Part shown: positions 1 through 6,013 of the stretch, one piece after another | Numbering within the stretch: position 1 is the stretch's first letter | Layout: every line of letters starts with the position of its first letter | Assembly (NCBI GenBank): GCA_030695285.1 | Contig: JAUYTF010000295.1 | Span: forward strand, 1 to 7,297 | Reading direction: 5' to 3' | DNA from: Eubacteriales bacterium | GTDB taxonomy: Bacteria; Bacillota; Clostridia; Christensenellales; CAG-138 | DNA length: 7,297 bases | Position numbers and translations under genes: made by a program | The notes under the pieces: model-generated | Told to the model about the DNA's origin: nothing | What the model saw: the letters and a program-made list of their open reading frames with translations, nothing else | Database searches by the model: none

Positions 1-1076
1 ATAAACGTGGGGTTGTCTCGCATGAGCATCGGACCCGGACGGATATTATGGATCATCAGCGCACCGAGCAGCACCGCCGCCGGCGGGGATCCCGGAACCG
101 CTAAAGTCAGCATCGGAATCAGCGCGCCGCCGATAGCGGCATTGTTGCCTACCTCAGGGGCGATCGCGCCCTCGTAGCAACCCGTTCCAAACTTCTCAGG
201 GTGTTTAGACGTTTTTTTGGCCGTATCGTATGCGACCCACGCGGCAACATCTTCGCCCACACCGGGCAAAGATCCAACGCCGATGCCGATGAGCGCCGAT
301 TGGATGATGACGCGGATATTCTTGACCAGAAGCGGCCATACGCGAACCTTCTCTTTTACTTTGTCCTCAGCCTTGCCAACCACGATGTCACCGTCTGATT
401 TCGCAAAGGCCTTGATGACCTCGGGAATCGCATAGAACCCGATCATTGCCGGCACAAGCGACACGCCGCTCATGAGGCTGGTGTTCCCAAAGTCAAACCG
501 GGAAGCGCCCTGGAGCTTGTCCATGCCGATCATGGCGACCAGAAGACCGATCAAGCCTCCGATCCAGCCCTTGATGGGAAGGTCGCTTGAAACGATAGAC
601 CCGCAGATGAGCACGCCAAAAAGAGCAAGCATGCAGTATTCCGCGGAGGTGAACATCAAAGCCACCTTCGTCAGCGGTGGCGTGATCAGCGTCAATGCGA
701 GCACGCCGATGAATGTGCCGATGATGCTTGCCGCGCGCGTAACCTTGATCGCCGATTCCGCCTTGCCTTGCAAGGCCAGCGGGTGCCCCTCCAGCGCGGT
801 AGCCGCGGCAGAGGCTGTCCCGGGGATGTTGAGCAGGATTGCCGAAATACTTCCGCCATAGATTGCGCCAACATAGACCCCCATGAGAATCGCAAACGTG
901 TAAACCACCGGAAACTTATAGGTCAGGCCTGTCAGCAGCGCGATGCCCATCGTGGCGGAAAGGCCCGGCAAAGCGCCGATCATAATGCCAAGAATCGTTG
1001 AAATGAATAGTATCGCCAGTACGCGAACATCCATCAGGTTTCCAAGTTCCACAAGTAGGCTTTCTAAACCAGTCAT
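1..1076 (-). CDS. tctA: TctA-family large permease of a tripartite tricarboxylate transporter (C-terminus cut by window edge)
   Basis: This is the large multi-spanning membrane subunit that, in the TTT family, carries the substrate delivered by TctC using the ion gradient. The frame is open from ATG at 1076 to the left edge: 358 codons of a family usually near 500 residues, so about 70% is visible. Family motifs seen in order are GALPGLSATMGIAL (residues 34-47), YVGAIYGGSISAILLNIPG with a following ALEGHPLA, and in the second half SLPGVGEDVAAW, FGTGCYEGAIAPEVGNNAAIGGALIP, LAVPGSPPAAVLLGAL and IRPGPML. The duplicated PG-containing motifs are typical of TctA's internal repeat. An AAGGAG Shine-Dalgarno site (1086-1091) lies 9 nt before the ATG and fixes the start. 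The tctB stop is only 16 bp upstream, so the two are surely cotranscribed. No frameshift or stop is seen. The PGVGEDVAAW form marks a TTT subgroup rather than classical citrate TctA, so the substrate is open. Confidence 0.95.
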   Translation of the reverse strand, partial: MTGLESLLVELGNLMDVRVLAILFISTILGIMIGALPGLSATMGIALLTGLTYKFPVVYTFAILMGVYVGAIYGGSISAILLNIPGTASAAATALEGHPLALQGKAESAIKVTRAASIIGTFIGVLALTLITPPLTKVALMFTSAEYCMLALFGVLICGSIVSSDLPIKGWIGGLIGLLVAMIGMDKLQGASRFDFGNTSLMSGVSLVPAMIGFYAIPEVIKAFAKSDGDIVVGKAEDKVKEKVRVWPLLVKNIRVIIQSALIGIGVGSLPGVGEDVAAWVAYDTAKKTSKHPEKFGTGCYEGAIAPEVGNNAAIGGALIPMLTLAVPGSPPAAVLLGALMIHNIRPGPMLMRDNPTF

Positions 1077-1092
1077 ATCGTTCGTCTCCTTT

Positions 1093-1668
1093 CTATGGCA
1101 GCGGGATCATTGCCGCAATACCAAAGCCATATGCAATCACGCCTGCCGCAATCGCTGCGGTGATCAGGGAAAACAGAATCTTCTTGAACGACTTCTTGTT
1201 GAAAATAACCATAGTCGAAAAAAGATACACAAACGTTGCCAGCATGAAAGGAAACGCCTGAAATCTAGGGAAAAAATTAAGGTGTTTTCGGAAAAGAGGG
1301 ATCAGCAAAAAGATATACAGGCACAGAGTACCCACTACGATCAAAACGACATACAGCTCACGGTTCTTGAAAAGCGCTTTCACTTTCTCTTTGGTCAGAA
1401 AGTCGATCTTCGCGCCTTGCCGCTTTGCAATATGCAGCAGCGACACCCCGCAGAGAAGCAGCAGCGCGGAAAGGATGAGCGGCAGCAGCGCCGGGGATTC
1501 ATTCCAGTTTATCATCGCATCTTTGATGCTATCTCCGCTCACGAGTGCAAAATCTCTGCTAAACGGATTAAAAAAGTAACCAATCGATTTTACAAAAACA
1601 AAAATAGATAGCAGGATCAACACAATCGAGAACATCAGATCTGCCCGACGTAAATTTTCTTTTTTCAT
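1093..1668 (-). CDS. tctB: TctB-family small membrane subunit of the TTT transporter
   Basis: The product is 191 residues of very hydrophobic protein with about five predicted membrane segments (roughly residues 11-31, 61-80, 105-126, 138-156 and 164-187) and a Lys/Arg-rich start (MKKENLRRAD). TctB proteins are poorly conserved, usually 140-190 residues with four or five helices; the call rests on this topology and on the position between tctC and tctA. I chose ATG at 1668 because AGGGAGGGG lies just upstream (about 1676-1684) and because the peptide becomes membrane-like right after it. A longer frame from GTG at 1722 would add 18 residues but would start inside the loop of the 1706-1731 hairpin, which argues against it. 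The stop at 1093-1095 precedes the tctA ribosome binding site almost directly, so translation of the two subunits may be coupled. The exact role of TctB in transport is not well defined in the family. Confidence 0.88.
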   Translation of the reverse strand: MKKENLRRADLMFSIVLILLSIFVFVKSIGYFFNPFSRDFALVSGDSIKDAMINWNESPALLPLILSALLLLCGVSLLHIAKRQGAKIDFLTKEKVKALFKNRELYVVLIVVGTLCLYIFLLIPLFRKHLNFFPRFQAFPFMLATFVYLFSTMVIFNKKSFKKILFSLITAAIAAGVIAYGFGIAAMIPLP

Positions 1669-1705
1669 CTGTGCGCCCCTCCCTGGCGATAGAGTCTTTC
1701 GTACA

Positions 1706-1731
1706 GAGGACGGGGTTTTCACCCCGTCCTC
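1706..1731 (-). promoter_or_regulatory. Intercistronic hairpin between tctC and tctB with GAAA tetraloop
   Basis: The arms GAGGACGGGGT (1706-1716) and ACCCCGTCCTC (1721-1731) pair perfectly over 11 bp. In the operon transcript (minus strand) the 4-nt loop reads GAAA, a GNRA tetraloop, which is unusually stable. It begins 18 bp after the tctC stop and ends about 37 bp before the tctB start. No T-run follows on either strand, so it does not look like a simple intrinsic terminator. It more probably protects the 3' end of the tctC message or causes partial termination, so that the binding protein is made in excess over the membrane subunits. The pairing is seen directly; the function is inferred. 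Confidence 0.75.
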
Positions 1732-1749
1732 ATGATCTTGCCCGTATTG

Positions 1750-2838
1750 TTACGGCTTGGGAATGCCAAACTCTTCGGGGCTGAATTTGGTTTGTCCCAT
1801 GTCATAGAGAACCCAGCAGAGCTTGCTCTCAACGGCGGCTGCCATCTGGCTTGCTTCTGCTCCGGTGAGGTTGTACATCACGCACAGCTGCTCGCCTGCA
1901 AACGTCTTGATGGCATCCGAATCCATCGCCTGCTTAAATGCATCCTGAAGGTATGCAATGATGGCAGGATCGGTGTCCGCGGGCACCTTGAATCCGAGGA
2001 ACTGAATCAGGGGCAGATACGCACCAAGCGCGGGCACCTTCTTCGTTACGGCTTCCACATTGCCAAACTCCGGGAACTCCCAGTCTTCCGTCGACATGAC
2101 GACAAGGGGAATCAGATCTCCTGCGCGGACAAAATCTTTCACTTCGCCGGCAGAGGCAACCACACAATCCGCCTCATTGGAAACCGCGCCTTTGATCGCC
2201 GGGCCGGAACCATCGTACGGCAGCCATTTGAACGGTACGTCGCCGTAGGACTCAAACAGCTTGGCAAGTGCAAACCAGAGGCCGCCTGTTGTGCCGGCAA
2301 TGGAAACGGACTCAGGGTTTGCGGTCAGCGCGGCCAGGATTTCGTCCATGCTCTTATACTGAGAATTCTTGTTGACGCAGAGCACGCCCGGGGAACCGGC
2401 AGCAATGAAGTAGCTCCAGTCTTTGCTCGTCTGCGGGAGCCCGGTCTGTACCGGAATGGTCAGAGGCGTTTCAGACGTGCCAGCGAGTGTGTATCCGTCA
2501 TGATTGGACTTCCAGGCATAATCGATACCGATGGAGCCCGCGCTGCCGCCGGTCATGTTGGCCGAAACAATGGTTTGCCCCATTATTTCGCCCATCGCCG
2601 CCATCAGGGCGCGATTCCACACATCCGTGCCGCCACCGGCACCAAACGGGATCACATTCTGGATCGGACGCACCGGATATTCCAGCACGGCGGGTTCTTC
2701 CGGAGCAGCCGTTTCTTCGACGACGGCTTTCGTCTCGACGGGGGCGGCCACTTCGGCCGGCTCGGCCGCAGGCGCTGCGCATGCCACAGTTGAGAGCACC
2801 ATGGCGAGCAATAGAACGATAGCAATGGCTTTCTTCAT
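1750..2838 (-). CDS. tctC: TctC/Bug-family extracytoplasmic substrate-binding lipoprotein of the TTT transporter
   Basis: The product is 362 residues. It has an n-region MKK, a hydrophobic stretch to residue 19 and Cys20 in the context TVAC, a slightly atypical lipobox (Thr at -3). It should be lipid-anchored on the outer face of the membrane. Residues 21-53 form a low-complexity Ala/Pro/Glu linker. The Bug/TctC domain then starts with YPVRPIQNVIPFGAGGGTD (54-72), the hallmark motif whose glycine-rich loop contacts carboxylates in the family; later it has SIGIDYAW, LTIPVQTG, SVSIAGTTGG, WLPYDGSGPAIKGAV and GYTLAGT-type segments in family order. In known members the protein binds an organic acid and delivers it to TctA/TctB. 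ATG at 2838 is chosen because GGAGGAG (2845-2851) lies 6 nt upstream and the signal peptide starts there; a start at 2871 would add 11 polar residues before the signal. Stop TAA at 1750-1752. It is first in the operon, directly after gntR. Confidence 0.95.
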   Translation of the reverse strand: MKKAIAIVLLLAMVLSTVACAAPAAEPAEVAAPVETKAVVEETAAPEEPAVLEYPVRPIQNVIPFGAGGGTDVWNRALMAAMGEIMGQTIVSANMTGGSAGSIGIDYAWKSNHDGYTLAGTSETPLTIPVQTGLPQTSKDWSYFIAAGSPGVLCVNKNSQYKSMDEILAALTANPESVSIAGTTGGLWFALAKLFESYGDVPFKWLPYDGSGPAIKGAVSNEADCVVASAGEVKDFVRAGDLIPLVVMSTEDWEFPEFGNVEAVTKKVPALGAYLPLIQFLGFKVPADTDPAIIAYLQDAFKQAMDSDAIKTFAGEQLCVMYNLTGAEASQMAAAVESKLCWVLYDMGQTKFSPEEFGIPKP

Positions 2839-2865
2839 GAGAAACTCCTCCTTTTTATTATTTCG

Positions 2866-2883
2866 ACCCATTTTAAAACGGGT
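2866..2883 (-). promoter_or_regulatory. 18-bp dyad overlapping a possible tctC -10 element
   Basis: ACCCATTTTAAAACGGGT is an inverted repeat in which 8 of 9 base pairs match; the only mismatch is A2870 against C2879. It ends 28 bp upstream of the tctC ATG. On the minus strand it contains TAAAAT (2875 down to 2870), one base from the TATAAT consensus, which would put the transcript start near 2863 and leave a short leader carrying the ribosome binding site. I find no good -35 hexamer at 16-18 bp, which would suit a regulated promoter. A dyad over the -10 box is a classic repressor site; the neighbouring GntR protein or another regulator could bind. The symmetry is visible, but promoter and operator roles are inferred. 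Confidence 0.35.
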
Positions 2884-2892
2884 GAAATTCTT

Positions 2893-2987
2893 GTTTTACG
2901 CTGGGTGATTTTGAATTATTATTTTGCGGCGGTTCTGATTTTACCGCGCCAGCCGGATCAGCTTTCCAGAACGATCGTTGCGATGTG
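2893..2987 (-). pseudogene. Decayed duplicate of the 3' end of gntR
   Basis: Positions 2936-2987 match 3067-3118, inside the end of the gntR gene, at 45 of 52 bases without gaps (offset 131). A 12-bp identical block, GTTTTACGCTGG, occurs at 2893-2904 and at 3020-3031 (offset 127), where it covers the gntR stop. So about 95 bp of the gene's end, stop included, is present twice with small indels. In the corresponding frame the copy reads HIATIVLES-stop-SGWRGKIR, against HIASVVQESLSSWRGKIK in the intact gene; an early TGA and a later TAA make it non-coding. It may be left from a tandem duplication, or be the remnant of a related gntR gene replaced by recombination. Homology stops sharply at 2987/3118. 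Confidence 0.7.
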
Positions 2988-2997
2988 TATGAAACGG

Positions 2998-3028
2998 ATA
3001 AAACGCTTGTTTTATGCTAGTTTTACGC
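2998..3028. repeat. Cluster of GTTTTAY motifs, including an inverted pair
   Basis: Just downstream of gntR lies ATAAAAC (2998-3004), loop GCTT, then GTTTTAT (3009-3015), a perfect 7-bp inverted repeat. It is followed by another GTTTTACGC at 3020-3028 over the gntR stop codon. The same GTTTTACGC occurs at 2893-2901, and GTTTTA in minus orientation is part of the dyad at 2866-2883. That gives five GTTTTA hexamers between 2874 and 3025. The pattern GT-N3-AC within GTTTTAC resembles the core of operators of the FadR-type GntR subfamily. Part of the repetition is explained by the duplicated gene end, so an operator role is only a possibility. It is too A+T-rich to make a convincing gntR terminator. 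Confidence 0.4.
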
Positions 3029-3769
3029 TGGTTTGTTTGGAATGATTTCTTTTTGTCCGTCGGTTTTGATTTTTCCGCGCCAGCTGGATAAGCTTTCCTG
3101 AACGACCGAAGCGATGTGCGCGGCATCTTTTCTTCTCAGGCAGTCCACCATCTTCTGGTGGTGTGCATCGGCGTTTGCAAACTGCTCCTCCGTGCGAATG
3201 TTCGTTTCTATCGATTGCTCAAATATTCGGTAAACGCCGGTGATGATCCGCTGAAAAAAACTGTTGTAGCTGCATTTAGCAAGGTATAGATGAAACTCAT
3301 AATCCAGCTTGGACGCTTTGGTTAAATCACCGCAGTAGAAGCACAGCCTCATTTCTTCGATATATTGTTCGAGTGTTGTCAGATCCTCTTCCGAGCACTT
3401 CTGCATCGCGAGTGCGAGCATGTCTTCATCGAGTATCCGCCTGAGTTCATATAGTTCTTCCGCCGAGCTCTCACCTAAAATGAGACTATAGATGGTTGAA
3501 TCGAAAACCGTTGGCTTCAGCTGCCGGCAAATGTAAGTGCCGTCGCCTCGCTTGATTTCAACCACGCCCATCGTCGAGAGCATCTTGATTGCTTCCCGCA
3601 GCGAATTTCTGCCAACGTTCAGTTCCTCTGCTAATTCAAACTCACTCGGCAATCGATCTCCCACGCGGAATCGTCCTGTTGAAATGGCTTTTGTAATTTG
3701 ATGAATAATTCGTTCTACAACCGAAGAAGAGTCAATTGGTTCCATGCTGTTTGGGTACGCATCCATCAC
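3023..3769 (-). CDS. GntR-family transcriptional regulator, FadR subfamily with FCD ligand-binding domain
   Basis: The 248-residue product has an N-terminal winged helix-turn-helix (about 15-82) with the family pattern RLPSEFELAEELNVGRNSLREAIKMLSTMGVVEIKRGDGTYI. An all-helical FCD domain follows (about 103-230). FCD regulators normally bind small carboxylic acids that change DNA affinity, often through a metal held by Asp-x3-His-His-His. Here Asp156, His160 and His204 are present, but the position of the last histidine, 22 residues after His204, is Ser226. The gene is co-oriented with tctC, 184 bp upstream of it, so control of tctCBA and of itself is likely. The start could be GTG at 3769 or ATG at 3766: AGGA lies 10 nt before the former, no stop-free extension exists, and a later ATG at 3745 lacks a Shine-Dalgarno site. 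The helix-turn-helix is intact from any of these. Which acid it senses is unknown. Confidence 0.93.
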   Translation of the reverse strand: MMDAYPNSMEPIDSSSVVERIIHQITKAISTGRFRVGDRLPSEFELAEELNVGRNSLREAIKMLSTMGVVEIKRGDGTYICRQLKPTVFDSTIYSLILGESSAEELYELRRILDEDMLALAMQKCSEEDLTTLEQYIEEMRLCFYCGDLTKASKLDYEFHLYLAKCSYNSFFQRIITGVYRIFEQSIETNIRTEEQFANADAHHQKMVDCLRRKDAAHIASVVQESLSSWRGKIKTDGQKEIIPNKPA

Positions 3770-3780
3770 ATGTCACACAT
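3770..3780 (-). promoter_or_regulatory. Possible GntR operator at the gntR start
   Basis: ATGTCACACAT is an inverted repeat (ATGT/ACAT around CAC) with the GT-N3-AC core typical of operators of FadR-subfamily GntR proteins. It lies between the weak AGGA ribosome binding site and the gntR start, so a bound protein would block its own expression. Such short dyads arise often by chance, and the outer bases differ from the usual T-N-GT-N3-AC-N-A consensus. Confidence 0.25.
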
Positions 3781-3871
3781 CCTATGTCTGAGCTTCCGCT
3801 TTTGATGTACTCAGAATACGCGCTCCCGTCCTGTAATGCATCGGCGAAACATAGGCAAATCTGTGGCAATG

Positions 3872-3900
3872 TTTACCTTGCGTTCTCATTTTGTTATGAT
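3872..3900 (+). promoter_or_regulatory. Sigma-A-like promoter of the response regulator/histidine kinase operon
   Basis: TTTACC (3872-3877, 4 of 6 to TTGACA) and TATGAT (3895-3900, 5 of 6 to TATAAT) are separated by exactly 17 bp. Transcription would start near 3906-3908, about 20 nt before the ATG at 3926, leaving room for the purine-rich ribosome binding site AGAGGTG (3912-3918), 7 nt from the start. The rest of the 156-bp divergent gap (3770-3871) shows no clear gntR promoter; TTGCCA on the minus strand near 3869 is a possible -35 but has no well-spaced -10. Confidence 0.55.
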
Positions 3901-3925
3901 GAGGAGGAACAAGAGGTGAGCGCAC

Positions 3926-4615
3926 ATGTCGAAACGGATCTATATCGCTGATGATGAAGTGAATATCCGCGAACTCATCCACAGTTTCCTTGAAAAAGCG
4001 GGCTATGAAGTGCGCTCTTTTCAGGATGGGGACGCTCTTCTGGCTGCGTTTTATCATGCACCGGCGGATTTGGTCGTTCTGGATATCATGATGTCAGGCA
4101 CCGATGGATTGCAGATTTGCAATAAGCTGCGCAACCGCTGCAGCGTGCCGATCATCATCGTTTCTGCGCGGGACAGCGAGCTCGACCGCATCACGGGCAT
4201 TACCATGGGAAGCGATGATTATCTCGTTAAGCCATTCTCTCCGCTGGAGCTTGTCGCGCGCATCAACGGTATTTTCCGTAGGATCGATCTGGATCGCGGA
4301 CAGGTGACGCAGACAACCGCCTCATACGGAAATATCACGCTCAACGCAGCTACGCACGAGACCATCTGCGATGGCAGGCACATCAATCTCACGCCAACTG
4401 AATTTCTGCTTTTGTATTATCTCTTTTCTAACAGCGAGCGAGCGGTGTCTCGCGAGGAATTGCTCAAAAACGTATGGCAGTTTGAAGCCGGTGCAGATAC
4501 GAGAGCCGCGGACGACGTTTTAAAGCGGCTGCGAAAAAAGCTCGCCGAGAGCGATGTTTCGATAGAATCCGTTTGGGGCTACGGGTTTAAACTCAAGCGA
4601 AAGGATTTCGCATGA
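3926..4615 (+). CDS. OmpR/PhoB-family response regulator
   Basis: The 229-residue product has a receiver domain (about 3-118) and a C-terminal winged-helix DNA-binding domain (about 130-226). In the receiver, the acidic pocket Asp9/Asp10, phosphoacceptor Asp53 (VVLDIMM), Ser80 (IIVSARD) and Lys102 (DDYLVKPF) are all present, so it should be phosphorylated normally. The loop after Asp53 reads MMSGTDGL instead of the common MMPGMDGL, a mild deviation. In the effector domain INLTPTEFLLLYYL, SREELLKNVW, AADDVLKRLRKKL and the WGYGFKLKR wing follow the OmpR pattern. Its stop overlaps the start of the kinase gene by 4 bp (ATGA), so the pair is one translationally coupled unit. It diverges from gntR and tctCBA. 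By analogy with TctD and BctD beside TTT operons it may activate transporter genes; targets cannot be read here. Confidence 0.95.
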   Translation: MSKRIYIADDEVNIRELIHSFLEKAGYEVRSFQDGDALLAAFYHAPADLVVLDIMMSGTDGLQICNKLRNRCSVPIIIVSARDSELDRITGITMGSDDYLVKPFSPLELVARINGIFRRIDLDRGQVTQTTASYGNITLNAATHETICDGRHINLTPTEFLLLYYLFSNSERAVSREELLKNVWQFEAGADTRAADDVLKRLRKKLAESDVSIESVWGYGFKLKRKDFA

Positions 4616-5994
4616 AACGAATCCGCAACAGCATTCTAAATCCGTTTGCATGGCTGATCGTGATGATGACCGTGCTTGTTCTGATCGTCTTTAATTTTGC
4701 AATCCGCAAGAGCGTCGAAGGCTTCATCCGCAGCGAGCTGGAACGATCCATCGTTCGCGCGACCGATATGGTGGACATACGGCTGGATCCTTCCTCCCCC
4801 TACAAGCAAACCGCGGAAAAGTATCAGATCATCATACATGATTTCATGCGAATTTCCCGCCAGACTGCAAACGTGGAAGTTCTGATTCTCGGAAACGGCG
4901 GCAAGGTACTCTATCCTGAAACGTTTGATGGCTCAGCGTTGACAGACGCGGTTGCCGATATCGCATATGAAGCATCTTATCCCGCTGGCGGAATCGTCCG
5001 CTTCAGCGAAGGCGGCGGGTTTTACCTCGCAGAATACAAAGAGTTTCATATTGCTGACGGTCAGTATATCTCTTTGTTGTTCGTAGGCGTGCTGGCCGGC
5101 GCATTGGAGATCGTGACGATCGTGAATATCACACTCGTGGCTGTGCTGATTGTCGTGAGCGTCGCCGCGATTCTGCTATCTTCAAAAATTGCGCGCAAGA
5201 TTTCCGGCCCTATTACAGCAACTGCAACCGCTGCCTTGCGCATCAGCCAGGGAGAGTTCGTTCAGGTGATAGAGGATAGGAGCAGTCAGGAAAGCTACGA
5301 GCTGACGAAATCGATCAACAAAATGAGTGAGCATCTGCAGTTGTATTACGAGCTGCAAACCGGCGCTATGCAGCACGCTGCGCACGAGCTGCGCACGCCT
5401 CTGATGAGCATTCAGGGTTATGCGGAGGGAATTGAGAACGAGGTGTTCTCGGACAACAAGCATGCAGCTTCGGTGATTGTATCCGAGTGTAAACGCCTAA
5501 ACCGCTTGGTCGGAGAGCTGCTAACGCTCTCCCGGATTGAGAACGATGCTTATTATCAGAACTTTGCCGCAATCGACCTGGCCCGCATCATTCGCATCGT
5601 AACCGAAAAAGTAGGCGGATACCGGGAAAAGCGCCGTAAAAATCTGATATCTGCCGCAGTGCCCGAACACATCGTCGTCAAGGCGCATGAGGATCTATTG
5701 GTGCAGGCGCTGCTGAATGTCGTCTACAACGGGTTGAGATACGCAAAATCGAGGGTTGACATCTCCGTTCAGGCGAACCACGCGTTTGCTCAAATCATCG
5801 TTAGAGATGACGGCTGCGGCATTTCCGAGCAAGATTTGCCGCATGTTTTCGATCGCTTTTACAAAGGTCCCGGCGGTAATTTCGGCTTGGGGTTGTCCAT
5901 AACGAAGTCTGCTCTGGATTATATGGGCGGGGACATCGCCTGTCACAACGATCACGGCGCGGTTTTCAGCATACGCGTTCCGCTCAGCGAATGA
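4612..5994 (+). CDS. Membrane sensor histidine kinase (HAMP-HisKA-HATPase)
   Basis: The 460-residue product has a first membrane helix at about 11-31, an extracytoplasmic sensor region of about 120 residues (32-155), a second helix at about 168-190, then HAMP (about 191-243), HisKA (about 248-312) and the ATPase domain (about 358-458). The phospho-accepting histidine is His258 in HAAHELRTPL. The ATP-binding boxes are complete: N box with Asn373 (NVVYNGLRYA), G1 with Asp399 (DDGCGI), F box VFDRFYKG and G2 GNFGLGLSI. It should phosphorylate the regulator encoded just upstream, whose stop its ATG overlaps. The sensor region matches no domain I can name. In the Bordetella BctE and Salmonella TctE systems the kinase works with a neighbouring TTT binding protein or its substrate; the neighbouring tctC makes that a reasonable guess here. 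Start ATG at 4612 is the only one that keeps the first helix. Confidence 0.95.
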   Translation: MKRIRNSILNPFAWLIVMMTVLVLIVFNFAIRKSVEGFIRSELERSIVRATDMVDIRLDPSSPYKQTAEKYQIIIHDFMRISRQTANVEVLILGNGGKVLYPETFDGSALTDAVADIAYEASYPAGGIVRFSEGGGFYLAEYKEFHIADGQYISLLFVGVLAGALEIVTIVNITLVAVLIVVSVAAILLSSKIARKISGPITATATAALRISQGEFVQVIEDRSSQESYELTKSINKMSEHLQLYYELQTGAMQHAAHELRTPLMSIQGYAEGIENEVFSDNKHAASVIVSECKRLNRLVGELLTLSRIENDAYYQNFAAIDLARIIRIVTEKVGGYREKRRKNLISAAVPEHIVVKAHEDLLVQALLNVVYNGLRYAKSRVDISVQANHAFAQIIVRDDGCGISEQDLPHVFDRFYKGPGGNFGLGLSITKSALDYMGGDIACHNDHGAVFSIRVPLSE

Positions 5995-6013
5995 GCCCAA
6001 TGGTAGCAAAAAG

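Noticed and set aside
943..1611. Plus-strand open frame of 222 codons across tctA and tctB
   Set aside because: It crosses two convincing minus-strand genes, and its low-complexity Lys/Gln/Arg content fits an antisense reading of hydrophobic codons.
1732..2793. Long plus-strand open frame of 353 codons opposite tctC
   Set aside because: It is antisense to a clear TctC protein with a signal peptide and ribosome binding site; its own translation is rich in Arg, His, Gly and Cys with no recognisable motif and no Shine-Dalgarno site.
2998..3015. ATAAAAC/GTTTTAT hairpin as a gntR terminator
   Set aside because: The stem is only 7 bp and nearly all A-T, and no T-run follows in the direction of gntR transcription; kept only as part of the motif cluster.
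2941..3126. Small minus-strand frame of 61 codons overlapping the gntR end
   Set aside because: It is out of frame with gntR over the shared part, lacks a ribosome binding site, and is explained by the intact gene end plus its decayed copy.
4080..4105. Receiver loop MMSGTDGL as a sign of an inactive response regulator
   Set aside because: Phosphoacceptor Asp53, the acidic pair Asp9/Asp10, Ser80 and Lys102 are all present, so the loop change alone does not suggest loss of function.
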